A DNA stretch of 64,000 nt, taken from positions 15,764,434-15,828,433 of the forward strand of contig NC_068934.1 in assembly GCF_023091745.1 (NCBI RefSeq), written 5' to 3'. Positions 54,967 through 64,000 of this stretch are shown in pieces. The position numbers and the translations under genes were made by a program. Below the pieces are notes generated by a model. That model had not been told where the DNA came from and searched no databases. It saw only the letters and a list, made by a program, of their open reading frames with translations. This stretch comes from Budorcas taxicolor. Taxonomy: Eukaryota > Chordata > Mammalia > Artiodactyla > Bovidae. Numbering within the stretch: position 1 is the first letter of the stretch; each line of letters starts with the position of its first letter.

Positions 54967-55554
54967 AATTATTGTGAAAAGCAACAACAACAAAAAAATA
55001 TTGTTGGCCTAGAGGCAAAGCAGTTTTTATCGTCTTGCTATTCCTCCAAGAACAACATATATTGTATTGCACCAGCTTATTAATATATTTTTTCTCTTAT
55101 AATCATATTTTCAAAATATGCACCCTGAAAAGCACTACAAATGTGGCCTAGAAAGGGGCACTACCAGAGGTAAAATCCAGATCTTCTGATAGCAAGTGAC
55201 TATCCATAAGTCTTGGGCAAGTCATCATATGAAGGATTCTATGTTTTTGCAATCATTTTACAAATGATAAAGGGATCATTTGCTCTTTGCTTTTATAGAG
55301 AGGATTTCTGGAATTCATAAAGTGAAATATAGAGCATACTTAAAATTCAGATAAACATCAGCTAATTCTCTTTTAGTATGAGTGTGTTTCATGTGATATT
55401 GACGACCTTTCACTCACATTTCTAAATTCATCCTCTCCATGCTCTATTTTAAAACCTTTGAAATCCCACATCAAATCCTACGTCAATATTCATGACATTC
55501 TCAATTTTATCTCTAGAATGTACCTCTCTCTTGAGCTCTTATTACAGTAAGTAG
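54967..55554. other. AT-rich single-copy DNA
   Basis: No gene. A faint antisense MIR-like piece lies at 55150-55230. Confidence 0.45.
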
Positions 55555-55690
55555 CCTATACTGTCTTTTGAAATATTCCTCAGTTTCTTTACACTCAATG
55601 AGGATAATAATAGCACCAATCTCATGGGGTTACTGTGAAGATTAAATGAATTTTTTTTTTTTTCAAGCCCAATGAATAATTCCTGGAATA
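55555..55690 (+). mobile_element. MIR SINE with an inserted T-run
   Basis: 'aggataataatagcaccaat' and 'catggggttactgtgaagat' are the MIR 3' half. The word AATGAAT occurs on both sides (55645-55651, 55671-55677) of a T13 run plus 'caagccc', so a small insertion is possible. Confidence 0.72.
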
Positions 55691-55910
55691 TTTTTGTCTT
55701 CAACTGTATGAAATTGTCATTATTCCAAGATCAAATACTGATGAGTTCTGAGAATTGCAGGATTATCTGCCATGATTATCAGTGGTATTATTATTTTCAC
55801 TTCCATCAGCACCTATTATTGCCTCACACATGTGACAGCGCCATAACTTTCTGCATGAATGACTGTATATGCCCATGTGCAGTGTCCTGGCTCAGTGCCT
55901 GAAACAGGTG

Positions 55911-56104
55911 GTGTTAGTCTCTCAGTTGCGTCCGACTCTCTGCTATCCCGTGGACTGTAGCTCACCAGGCTCCTGTGTCTATGGCTTTCTCCAAACAAGA
56001 ATACTGGGGTGAGTAGCCTTTCCCTTCTCCAACAGATCTTCCTGACCCAGGGATCGATCCTGAGTCTCCTGCATTGCAGGCAGATTCTTTACCATCTGAG
56101 CAGG
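55911..56104 (-). mobile_element. Bov-tA SINE, antisense
   Basis: Inverted tail 'gtgttagtctctcagttgcg', body, and 'gcattgcaggcagattcttt' before a decayed head end. No clear TSD. Confidence 0.92.
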
Positions 56105-56214
56105 GACTCAATTCCACTTCTTTGGCTTCTTTGCAAATAACCACCAAAATAATCGTCCTAAAACTCAGGCTCTCCCATATCACCTATGGCCTTACTTCTG
56201 ATTGCTGTAAAACA

Positions 56215-56290
56215 GAAACAGCCCTGATCTGCCACTGACTAGCTCTGTGACCTTGGATAAGTCACTTCACTATGCTCTCAACATTCTTTG
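56215..56290 (+). mobile_element. MIR SINE core
   Basis: 'gatctgccactgactagctc' and 'tgtgaccttggataagtcac' are well-kept MIR core words. L2-like sequence may follow to 56420. Confidence 0.82.
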
Positions 56291-56559
56291 GGGCTCCCTG
56301 TTCCTTCCTATTTTCTCACACTCTTTCGCCTTCTGGAATCTATCTGCACTCTCATTCCGCTCCGTAACTCACCAATCTAAATCCCCTCATCCTTCAATTC
56401 CGAGCTTAAGAACTCTTTTGCATATTTTTTAAAAATTTTATGTAAAACTCTATCAACATCAGTCATATTCCAGAGCGTGGATATAAATCTCAGGCCACAT
56501 AGCATGTAGTACAGACACTGGAATATCAGTGCAGTTTTTGCTAGATTCTTCCATGCGCA

Positions 56560-56695
56560 TTGTAGCCGTGCTATAATCCTATGTAATAACTGAGCCATGT
56601 CCCATCTTTTCAGCTGAGAAAACTGAATTTCATAGAAGCTAAATATTGCTTTCCCAGAAACTCACCCTTACTGATAAGATTCGAACCCTGTTGTG
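56560..56695 (-). mobile_element. MIR SINE, antisense
   Basis: 'ctgagaaaactgaatttcat' and 'actgataagattcgaaccct' are the inverse of the MIR core and head. Confidence 0.68.
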
Positions 56696-57279
56696 ACCCT
56701 GTTGTAATCTCTCAAAAGAGTTTTCATATTCAAGGTGAACCTTAAAAGTGTTCTTTATAAATTGCTCTGTAGTCTGTTCTTTACTTAGTGGTTTTATTTC
56801 CTGAATTAGATTAGGAGTTTCTTGAGGGTTAGAATTACACCTGATCTACAAAGTATCAATACTGTTCTATCATTTTTAATATTAATTCTTTAAAATGAAA
56901 TAAAATAAGCAGAAAACAGATCTATCATCATTCAGCTTATAATTATTGACTAGTAATAACTGTTTTATAGGAAAGGAATCTGAGAGAGAAAGCCATTTAA
57001 CTACAGAGTGAAGAACTCAAGAATTTAAAGCTCAAAACTTTTCTTTAAGCTTTGCTGCTCCTTCTACTTAAGCAACACCAACTGAGCACCACTTTATATG
57101 CCCCACAGATGCTCAGAGTTACGGACAAATTGATAACAGATTGCTCATTTGCTTTGCCTGTGGAATTCTGGAAATAGGCACTGGAAAATTGTTCATTTAA
57201 AATAACATCTTTTAAATTGTTCATTTAAAACAACCATCTTTTCATCCTGACTTTCTTGGGACACATTCATTTCTTTCAT
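56696..57279. other. Single-copy DNA with L2-like traces
   Basis: A possible sense L2 3' piece at 56790-56870 (attaggagtttcttgagggt). A short imperfect duplication, 'accctgttgtgaccctgttg', lies at 56685-56706. Confidence 0.4.
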
Positions 57280-57800
57280 TCATTTATGGTTTCAACAAAT
57301 ATTTGAGATTCTAGTATGCATCAGATACTGTGCTAAAAGGCTAAAAGTGTAAGGTTAACAAGCAAACACTGTGCTAAAGGCTAAACACGTTTCACAAGCT
57401 GCACCTGTGTCTAATCTACGTGCGTTCATAGTTCAGTGGGAAAGACGATCAAAAGCCTTCTAGGTGTGAGCAGGGCTGGTCAAAGGGAAAGGCGGGGGTG
57501 CGCGGCCACCACCTGGAAAGGCGGGCTCAGGGTGGCTCCAGGCAGGAGGAGTGCAGAAGCTTCTGAGACCCTGACTACATGGGAGTATCAAGAAGAGTGC
57601 TGGAAGCAGAAGAGAGAGCAGGTACTGAACCACTGAGGTGGGAGAGACTATCACACTACTCTGTAGGAAAGAAGAGTATCTTGAAGTAGCTGGTGAGAGC
57701 AGATGGCGCTACAGAGGTGGTCAGAGAGCAGAGCACAAGGGCATCACCACCACGTTAGGCAGTTTGGACTTGAATGAAAGGCAATAGGAAAGCTCTCATG
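57280..57800 (-). mobile_element. L2 LINE, antisense (ancient), with a GC-rich middle
   Basis: Ends match inverted L2: 'caacaaatatttgagattct', 'tcagatactgtgctaaaagg', and at the far end 'agtttggacttgaatgaaag' with 'gcaataggaaagc'. The middle (57470-57560) is GC- and CpG-rich (aggcgggggtgcgcggccac) and may not be L2. Confidence 0.55.
57696..57710 (+). promoter_or_regulatory. Candidate CTCF-type motif
   Basis: AGAGCAGATGGCGCT matches the consensus CCASYAGRKGGCRSY at 13 of 15 positions, including the whole AGRKGGCRSY core. The call is by eye, with no occupancy evidence. Confidence 0.3.
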
Positions 57801-57807
57801 GAAATGC

Positions 57808-57901
57808 AAACTCCAGGAGTTAGTAAAGGACACGGCAGCCTGACGTGATGCAATCCATGGGCCCCAAAGTGTCAGACACAACTTAATGACTGAACAACAA
57901 A
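57808..57901 (+). mobile_element. BovB LINE 3' end fragment, sense
   Basis: 'aaactccaggagttagtaaa' to 'gtcagacacaacttaatgac' and 'tgaacaacaaa': the last 90 bp of BovB, diverged. Confidence 0.8.
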
Positions 57902-60459
57902 GAAGGGCAGGTGTCTTGAGTCATCCTTGCAGAGCTCACATAATCATTAAAAAAAAGGGGGGGCAACTATATTTGCCTGTCCACCATGACATGGCAACAA
58001 TACCTACATATATGCATGCATTTGTACATTTATGCGTGTAAAAATATCTAAAAGATTCAGAATGAACTGATCAGGTTTGCAAGATTTTAGTGAAGATTTA
58101 AGAGAGAGCAACAAGAGCCTTCATTTTCTCAGCCTAAGGTGAGTTTTCAACTTCTCTCAAAGAACAAATCACCTCCTTTTTCGTGTGCCCTGAATACATT
58201 TCCTGGCCAAGTTATGTAAGAGAATGGGAAGAGAGACTTACAATGCCATCTTCACAATTGCTTTCGTGATTGTAATCACACCACAAGATTTTATTTCAAA
58301 AAATAATGATTTTAATGCTACTTTGTCATTTTCAAAGTGATAGCAAATACCAAAAAAAAAAAAAAAAAGGTAAGGCTCACATGAGCACAAAGTTGGTTTC
58401 ACAGAGACCTACAGGGGAATGTGGCTGATATTTTTTTCCTCTTTATGCAATCAATGCTTCCTTTAGTTAGAGAGGGGCTCCAATCTATCAGACTGCTGAG
58501 AGTGCCCCCTTTGAAATCTTCAGGGTGATAATTTAAGTGAAATAGAAATGGAGAGAAGGAAAAGGTCACATCCTTGGAAATCTTTTGTGATAAAGGATTT
58601 CCCTAGCTGCTTAATAAGATGGCACAGAGGGGATCAGCTTTACAATTAGGTTTGCAATCTTGTTGTACCTAGTGACTCCTAAATATTCTCTCCATTCTCC
58701 TTAGTTTCCTTGTAACAGTAGGGGTGATAAATTCCTCCAACACCCCTCACCTCGTGAGAAGCCTTATTTAGCCCAGTAGGTCCCAACTGCATCTAACGGA
58801 AATACTGTTTTCTTACTTGACTCTTTCAGAATCATGTCTGTATCGCATGAGATATACAAATTGCTTTCAAAATTCATTAAGATTCCTCGAATTCCCTTAG
58901 TCATACTACTTCTTTTGGGTGGAGAATAGAGAGGGAAAAACACAGATTTTATGGAGGCAGTCTTAAATCTGAATTGCAATGCTGCTACCATTTAACAGTA
59001 AGTCACTAAGCCCCTCAAGCTCCATTTCCTCATGTTGGCTTGTTAGTTTTGTGTTAGATAACATGTAACTTGCTAGTAATGCCCCTATGCAGAGTTTAAT
59101 CAGTTTATAGAATTGCCTTCCTACTCTTTCATTTTCACCTTTTTTGGGAATATCCTACATTTTTTTTCCCCTCCAAATTCTAGTATCTTTTATGCTTAAT
59201 TAAACCCTACTCATGATACAGATTAAAAAAATATGAATAAGGCATTTTCTGACCTTCAAGTAGCTCTCCATTTAGGAAGGAGAATAAGTACACGTACGTC
59301 TACAACAAGCATGGCACTGAAGGGGTCATGGGCTATTAGAGGATCTGAGGCTGGTGGGAGTAGAAAACCGGAAGAATTTCAGCTTTAAGAAACAGGGTAA
59401 ACTTTCTGTGAAGATGAGGTCTTAACCCTTGAGATCCAGGTACCAGTAGGCCAAAAAAGGGTATAAGGAGACTACAGGCCCATAGCATTTATTCTTCAAT
59501 GCCAAAAACCAACACTCTGAAGGCGGAAGTTTTGCTTTCGGAGTTTTCGTAGCTCACACGGTGTGGTGGTGGTTGTTTACTCGCTCAAAGGGTAGCAAAA
59601 CTGAAAGTAAACTGGTGTACTAGAATATTCATTAATCTCTTTTAGTGTGAATATTTCCTTGTTGTGCTCCAGAAATATTAATATGCTTTAATTACAATAT
59701 ACTCCAGGCCCTACTGAGGGCATTATTTAATAGGCAGTTGCATTGGTTTTTCTCCATAAAATACCTCTGCCTATCTCCTCCCCCTGATTACCGATTCTAC
59801 CACTCATCTGACTGCATAGGTTTTAGATAAGGAATTGTGTCATGGTACCTTATTATAGGCAGAGAAAAATACAGTGGTGTTGACATAAGAAGCTGTCAAG
59901 TAAGTGAAGAGAATATCAAACCGTCCAATGTTGCTGGAAAGCTTAATGAACAGACAACTAGGCTGGCAAAGATAATGAAAGGATTTCATTCAGTAAGTCA
60001 ATAATGTGTACTGAGCATGTATTTTATTTGGGGTATGATCCTAGATACTGAGGTTGTACTAATAGCTCTGAGCATACCAAATCAATGCAACATGAGCAGA
60101 CTTCAAAGTCCCTAGTTTTTCCAGAATGATAGTGATCTATCAGGGGTCTAGCTGGTGGTGCCAGGATCAAAGAGAAACTGAAGCACGGAGAGGTGAAGTA
60201 CCTCGTTCAAACTTTTGCACCCAGTTGAAGTATCAGAGTCAAGAAATTGGCTGGTCTAAGAGTGCATGCTCACAGCCTCACTTCACTATTCCTCTTGCAT
60301 TTGATTAAACGCATGCAGCAGAGTCGACTTTCTCTGTAGAATTTTTGGATGGTATCACCAAAGGCTTATCATGAACAGGCTCATAAGAGATAATCAAGAT
60401 GTGTTGTATTAGGAAAGAGGATCGGGTTATTAGGTTGAGATTAGCTCTTCTGGGTGGGC
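57902..60459. other. Repeat-poor DNA; candidate conserved pieces
   Basis: Largely single-copy. An A18-type run lies at 58351-58368. Complex, repeat-free blocks at 58430-58690 and 59615-59770 are candidates for conserved noncoding sequence. L2-like traces at 59215-59480 and 59990-60110; a weak MIR-like piece at 58970-59040. No gene. Confidence 0.4.
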
Positions 60460-60660
60460 ATAGCACAGTGGCTGAGAGTATGTCCTTCTAAAGCCCAAGC
60501 CTAGTTTCTACTCCTGATTTGACTACTTAGTTAGTGGATGATCTCTGGCATACTACTTGCCTCTCTGTCTCATTTTTCTCATCCCCAAAATAGGAGGAAC
60601 AGTAGTACTCACACGTGAGGATTAAATCAGTTGCTGTGTGTCAAGGTCCTTGGTGTTGAG
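60460..60660 (+). mobile_element. MIR SINE, nearly complete
   Basis: 'catagcacagtggctgagag', 'ctgtctcatttttctcatcc' and 'gtgaggattaaatcagttgc' cover head, core and 3' half. Confidence 0.85.
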
Positions 60661-60922
60661 GTTATAGTTCTGAACATACCAAACCAATGCAATATGGGCA
60701 GACTCGGGGCAGTGTCCGATGCATCTGACTGTGGCAAAGATAGAGGTCTTGTTCTCACATTTGCTATTCATTTTGCTTCTATGTCGTTATTTGCTGTGAT
60801 TTTAATTTTTCAATCATTTGCATTTGTTTAATACCCACCTTCTCTCTTCTCCAGTAATTGTATATACTCTGAAGCACCGACTTGGCCTGTTTTGTTCATC
60901 GCTATCTCTCACATATCTCACA

Positions 60923-60951
60923 CAGAGAGAGAGAGAGTGTGTGTGTGTGTG
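60923..60951. repeat. (AG)n(TG)n simple repeat
   Basis: About seven AG and seven TG units at the tail junction of the antisense SINE. Confidence 0.92.
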
Positions 60952-60955
60952 TTTT

Positions 60956-61132
60956 ACTCACTCACCTGTGTTTGGCATTTTGTGGCCCCATGGATTGTAG
61001 CTTGCCAGGCTTTTCTGACCATGGGTTTCTCCAGGCAAGAATACTGGAGTGAGTTGTCCCAACCCAGGGATCGAAGCAGGGTCTCCTGCATCACAAGCAG
61101 ACTCTTTACCATCTGAGCCACCAGGGAAGCCC
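60956..61132 (-). mobile_element. Bov-tA SINE, antisense, internal deletion
   Basis: Inverted Bov-tA with about 20-25 bp missing between 'ctggagtgagttg' and 'tcccaacccaggg'. The inverted head 'gagccaccagggaagcccc' is well kept. Confidence 0.92.
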
Positions 61133-61180
61133 CTCGTACGTAGTAGGTCTCAACAAATATTTGTGAAAAATGGATAGAGA

Positions 61181-62089
61181 AATGCATGAATGATATAAAC
61201 AGATAACTAATCACTGTGTATCCTTGACTCAAGCAAATCACTTAACTTTTCTTCTTTGTCATCATGCTTTTTTGCTTTTTTCTGTTTTTCTTTGTTTTTT
61301 TTTGTTTGTTTGTTTGTCTTCCCCATTGGAAATCTGGAGCACTAAATGACTTAAAAAAAAAAAAAGTTTTACTCAGAGTAGTCTATTTTTGAGCTGAGTT
61401 CCTGCATTGACTTAACAAGAATTGTTTCCTGACATAGATACTCGAGACTAATTGCATTGTCTAGGCACATTGGATATGGATTTAATTTCACACATCACAA
61501 ACGATCAGCACCGAATTGTCAGAGTCATATTTCATACCTTTTTCATGGAGATCTTTAATCTTCTTAGCCCACTTTCACTGTTTCACAGTCTACTACTCTG
61601 AATCAAGGCTCAGTTAAAGATTAATGTGGAAAAAAAGAAAGGTATAATGACAAAAGGGAAAGTAAGCGGTCACTCCCTTCACTGATTTCAGGAAGTCACT
61701 TGTGTCTCCAGAAGTTGCTGCAACTTTGGACCCAGAGTCATGCAGTGTCCCAGGAAGCCAAACTTGGGTCTCTGCAGCTTCTAGCACCTGCCTTGATTTT
61801 ATCTATAAAGGTCTAAATGCAGGCTACACAACAGACCTAAACCCATTTACCAGTATCTACAGAGATTCCATATTCTTTACTTTTTAAAAGCTAACATTCT
61901 TTAGAAGTTCAGGGGCTAAATCCTTTTATCAAAATGGCACAGTAGGTTTCTAAGAAGCAGTTGCAACAAGAGAACTATCAGTTCTGTGATATGCTACCTT
62001 TCTGCTGAGTGCTTCTGCACTGCAAACAAAAGCAACAATTCATCCATAGATTGCACTTCCTGATACTTCTCAAACCCATCTCCTAATCT
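61181..62089. other. Single-copy DNA; candidate conserved element at 61370-61620
   Basis: A (TTTG)n run at 61290-61318 and an A-run at 61352-61364 precede a complex repeat-free stretch containing 'gagactaattgcattgtcta' and 'ggatttaatttcacacatca'. No gene. Confidence 0.4.
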
Positions 62090-62420
62090 TCATCTCTGTT
62101 GACTGTTTATCTTAGTGCAATCCTCATTATCTTTTAGATGAGTGATTCCTAGAATAGACATCAGTACACCTCACTCCTTTCTTCTCTCTCAGTTTAGCTT
62201 CTACCTCATCATCAGAGTATTATTTGTAAAGTGCAACTCTGCTTACCTTTTGTCAACCCACCCCCTCCTCCAAATAGTGCACGTGTTTTAGCAGAAAATG
62301 TCCTTAAATTTAAAAACCTGCTACATTTCCAGCAAGTTCTATTTTTCTGAACTCAGTTATAATAGGGTCACACTAAAATATCTCCCATGAATCTCCTAGA
62401 TGCCAGTGATCTCTCTCTCC
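62090..62420 (+). mobile_element. L2-like sequence (ancient)
   Basis: Pyrimidine-rich sequence with 'ctcatcatcagagtattatt' and 'tgtaaagtgcaactctgctt' resembling the L2 segment 'ccagagtgatctttctaaaa ... gcaaatctgat'. Diverged; boundaries are uncertain. Confidence 0.4.
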
Positions 62421-63125
62421 TCTATACCCCTTACGGTTTGTATTTTGCCTCCATCGCGTAAGTCATTACTATGACCTAATCAGTTTATTTATTAGCCTGA
62501 TTGTAGTTCTAAACTGATTCCCCTTGGGATGCTTGACACATTTTGCTCATGAGCATATAGATCAATTTCTTTATTGGAATTAGCTAAGCTCCCTACTAAT
62601 CTGCAGTCCAAGGTCCCCCCATACCCCATCCTTCCCATGCTGATCTAATGTGGACTGTCAGATTTTGGGTGCTCAACTGACTCTAGCAAATCAAGAAATG
62701 CCTTGTCTGGCACAAGTGGTCTGTCTTCCAAGTGGATTCCCATCCTCCAGTAGTGCAGTCCAAACCTAGTCTCATGGAACTGGCAGAGTTCTAAGAATAT
62801 AGAAATATATGCAAGGTTTCCAGAGGTCTAGACTCAGATCTAGCCAAGTATCATTTCCATCACAATTTACTAATGAAGAGCTCAGAAGATCAGTCCAGAT
62901 AAGAGCTGGGGAAATATATATAAATAGAAAGAGCTACAGAGTCACATAGCAAAGAGAATGGCTACAGAGAGGAGTGGAAAGTTAGAGCTACTTTGGTAAA
63001 GGGTCTAATATATGTTGTAAGTAAACCAAAACATTTTTAAACATTGCCATGCTTCTTCCTTGAGAATTTAGGACAGTACTTGGCTTAGAGCAGTGAACTA
63101 TCTATTATCATTGGTTCAATTAGTG
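62421..63125. other. Single-copy DNA
   Basis: No gene, RNA or named repeat. 62580-62800 is slightly richer in C. Confidence 0.45.
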
Positions 63126-63132
63126 TTTGATT

Positions 63133-63570
63133 TGTTCATTGTTGTTCAGTTGCTAAGTTGTGTCTGACTCTTTGCGAATCCATGAACTGTAGCACACCAG
63201 GCTTCCCTGTCCTCCATTATCTCCCAGAGTTTGCTCAAACTCATGTCCTTTGAGTTGGAGATGCCATGCAACCATCTCATCCTCTCTCGGCCTCTTCTCC
63301 TGCCCTCAATCTTTCCCAGCATCAGGGTCTTTTCTAATGAGTTGACTCAGCATCAGATGGCCAAAGTGTTGGAGCTTCAGCATCAGTCTTCCCAGTGAAT
63401 ATTCAGGGTTGATTTCCTTTAGGATTGCCTAGTTTGATCTCCTTGCTGTCCAAAGGATTCTCACATGTCTTCTCTAGAACCACAATTCAAACACATCAAT
63501 TCTTTGGTGCTCAGTCTTTTTTTATGGTCCAACTCTTACATCTGTACATGACCACTGGAAAAATCATAGC
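63133..63570 (-). mobile_element. BovB LINE 3' fragment, old
   Basis: Diverged minus-strand BovB C-terminal region from 'tgttgttcagttgctaagtt' to 'aaaaatcatagc'. A short TSD, TTTGATT, is possible at 63126-63132 and 63571-63577. Confidence 0.9.
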
Positions 63571-63749
63571 TTTGATTAAACAGAATTGGACTGATAATTG
63601 CTAAGAATTCTTCAAGCAGATGAAAGATTTGAAGAGGGGCTTAAAGTAAGCTAGTCAGCAGTTTCATAAAATAATTAAGGAAAGAAAGATACTCTAAATG
63701 ACTGCAAAACTATAAAATAGCTACAATTTCATAGATTATATGCCATAGA

Positions 63750-63890
63750 TTATAGATCCTTTGGTCCCTATTTTGTTTATGAGAAAAAGGAGGCTCTGAG
63801 AGGTTAAAGAGAGGTCCAAGGACATGCAGGTAGTCCTTTGGAAAACCCAGGACTCAAAAAATATCCTTCTATTTTACTCCAAGTGCTGAC
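63750..63890 (-). mobile_element. MIR SINE, antisense
   Basis: 'aaaggaggctctgagaggtt', 'aaagagaggtccaaggacat' and 'cccaggactcaaaaaatatc' are the inverse of the MIR core and head. Confidence 0.72.
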
Positions 63891-64000
63891 CTTTCTCCCA
63901 TATCCCTTTGGTATTTAAGAGTTTTATTTACAGTGACTTACTATCCAATCATCACCAACATGGTGGTCATTGTCTTATGCTAAAGGTTTTGGGGGAAGGG

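Larger units (their letters stand above)
60850..61180 (+). mobile_element. L2 LINE 3' end, split by Bov-tA
   Basis: 'cttggcctgttttgttcatc' and 'gctatctctcacat' lie before the SINE. 'gtagtaggtctcaacaaata' and 'tttgtgaaaaatggat' come after it and complete the L2 3' terminus. Confidence 0.75.

Noticed and set aside
55645..55677. Third tail-only insertion (AATGAAT repeats around T13)
   Set aside because: The repeat is only 7 bp of low complexity, and seven extra non-T bases lie inside; too weak.
1..64000. Endogenous retrovirus or LTR, CRISPR array, bacterial operon features
   Set aside because: No LTR pair, gag/pol/env-like frame, regularly spaced repeats or prokaryotic signals were seen; the interspersed repeats are SINEs, LINEs and DNA transposon remnants.

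Overview
This window has the repeat signature of a ruminant, most likely a bovid such as cattle, buffalo, sheep or goat. It carries many Bov-tA and BovA2 SINEs (tRNA-Glu-derived or BovB-related, restricted to ruminants), BovB (RTE-type) LINEs, ruminant-type L1 pieces, and the old mammalian layer of MIR, L2 and hAT-Charlie remnants. It cannot be pinned to a species from sequence alone. Base composition is AT-rich and CpG-poor, apart from young repeats.

I found no host protein-coding gene, exon chain or structural RNA gene. Almost every longer open frame falls inside a transposable element or is an unrecognised AT-rich or pyrimidine-rich chance frame. The window therefore reads as intergenic sequence or the inside of a very long intron. 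The only recognisable protein remnants are LINE proteins: a BovB reverse transcriptase with its catalytic motifs (27057-28760, minus strand) broken by three TGA codons; an uninterrupted BovB C-terminal tail (53196-53627, minus); a degraded BovB RT piece (15661-16628, minus); and a decayed L1 ORF1 (22402-23308, minus).

Layout. 1-9 kb: ancient MIR/L2 pieces, a MER5A-like hAT MITE, an L1 3' end and a BovA2. 9-21 kb: a hAT remnant, three minus-strand BovB copies, several SINEs with clean target-site duplications (TSDs) and three L1 3' ends. 22-24.2 kb: the 5' portion of an L1 (5'UTR, ORF1, start of ORF2), itself hit by two SINEs. 27-29 kb: the long BovB followed by a dimeric Bov-tA. 29.5-36.1 kb: an L2 split by an L1, and many SINEs. 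36.1-39.2 kb: the longest repeat-poor stretch. 39-57 kb: mixed BovB, SINE, MIR and L2, with several nested insertions. 57-64 kb: mostly single-copy DNA with L2/MIR and a terminal BovB.

Points that stand out: (i) an inverted copy of a SINE plus part of its unique flank, 23 kb apart (12973-13126 and 35958-36105); (ii) two loci that look like poly(A)-tail-only retrotransposition events (35468-35498, 50235-50269); (iii) an L1 remnant that keeps its 5' end but not its 3' end; (iv) a CTCF-core-like word in the head of one Bov-tA and another near 57.7 kb; (v) several compact single-copy stretches that look like candidate conserved regulatory elements. No new protein-based system was found. TSDs were read directly from the sequence. 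Repeat family names come from recognition of family consensus features, not from a database run.
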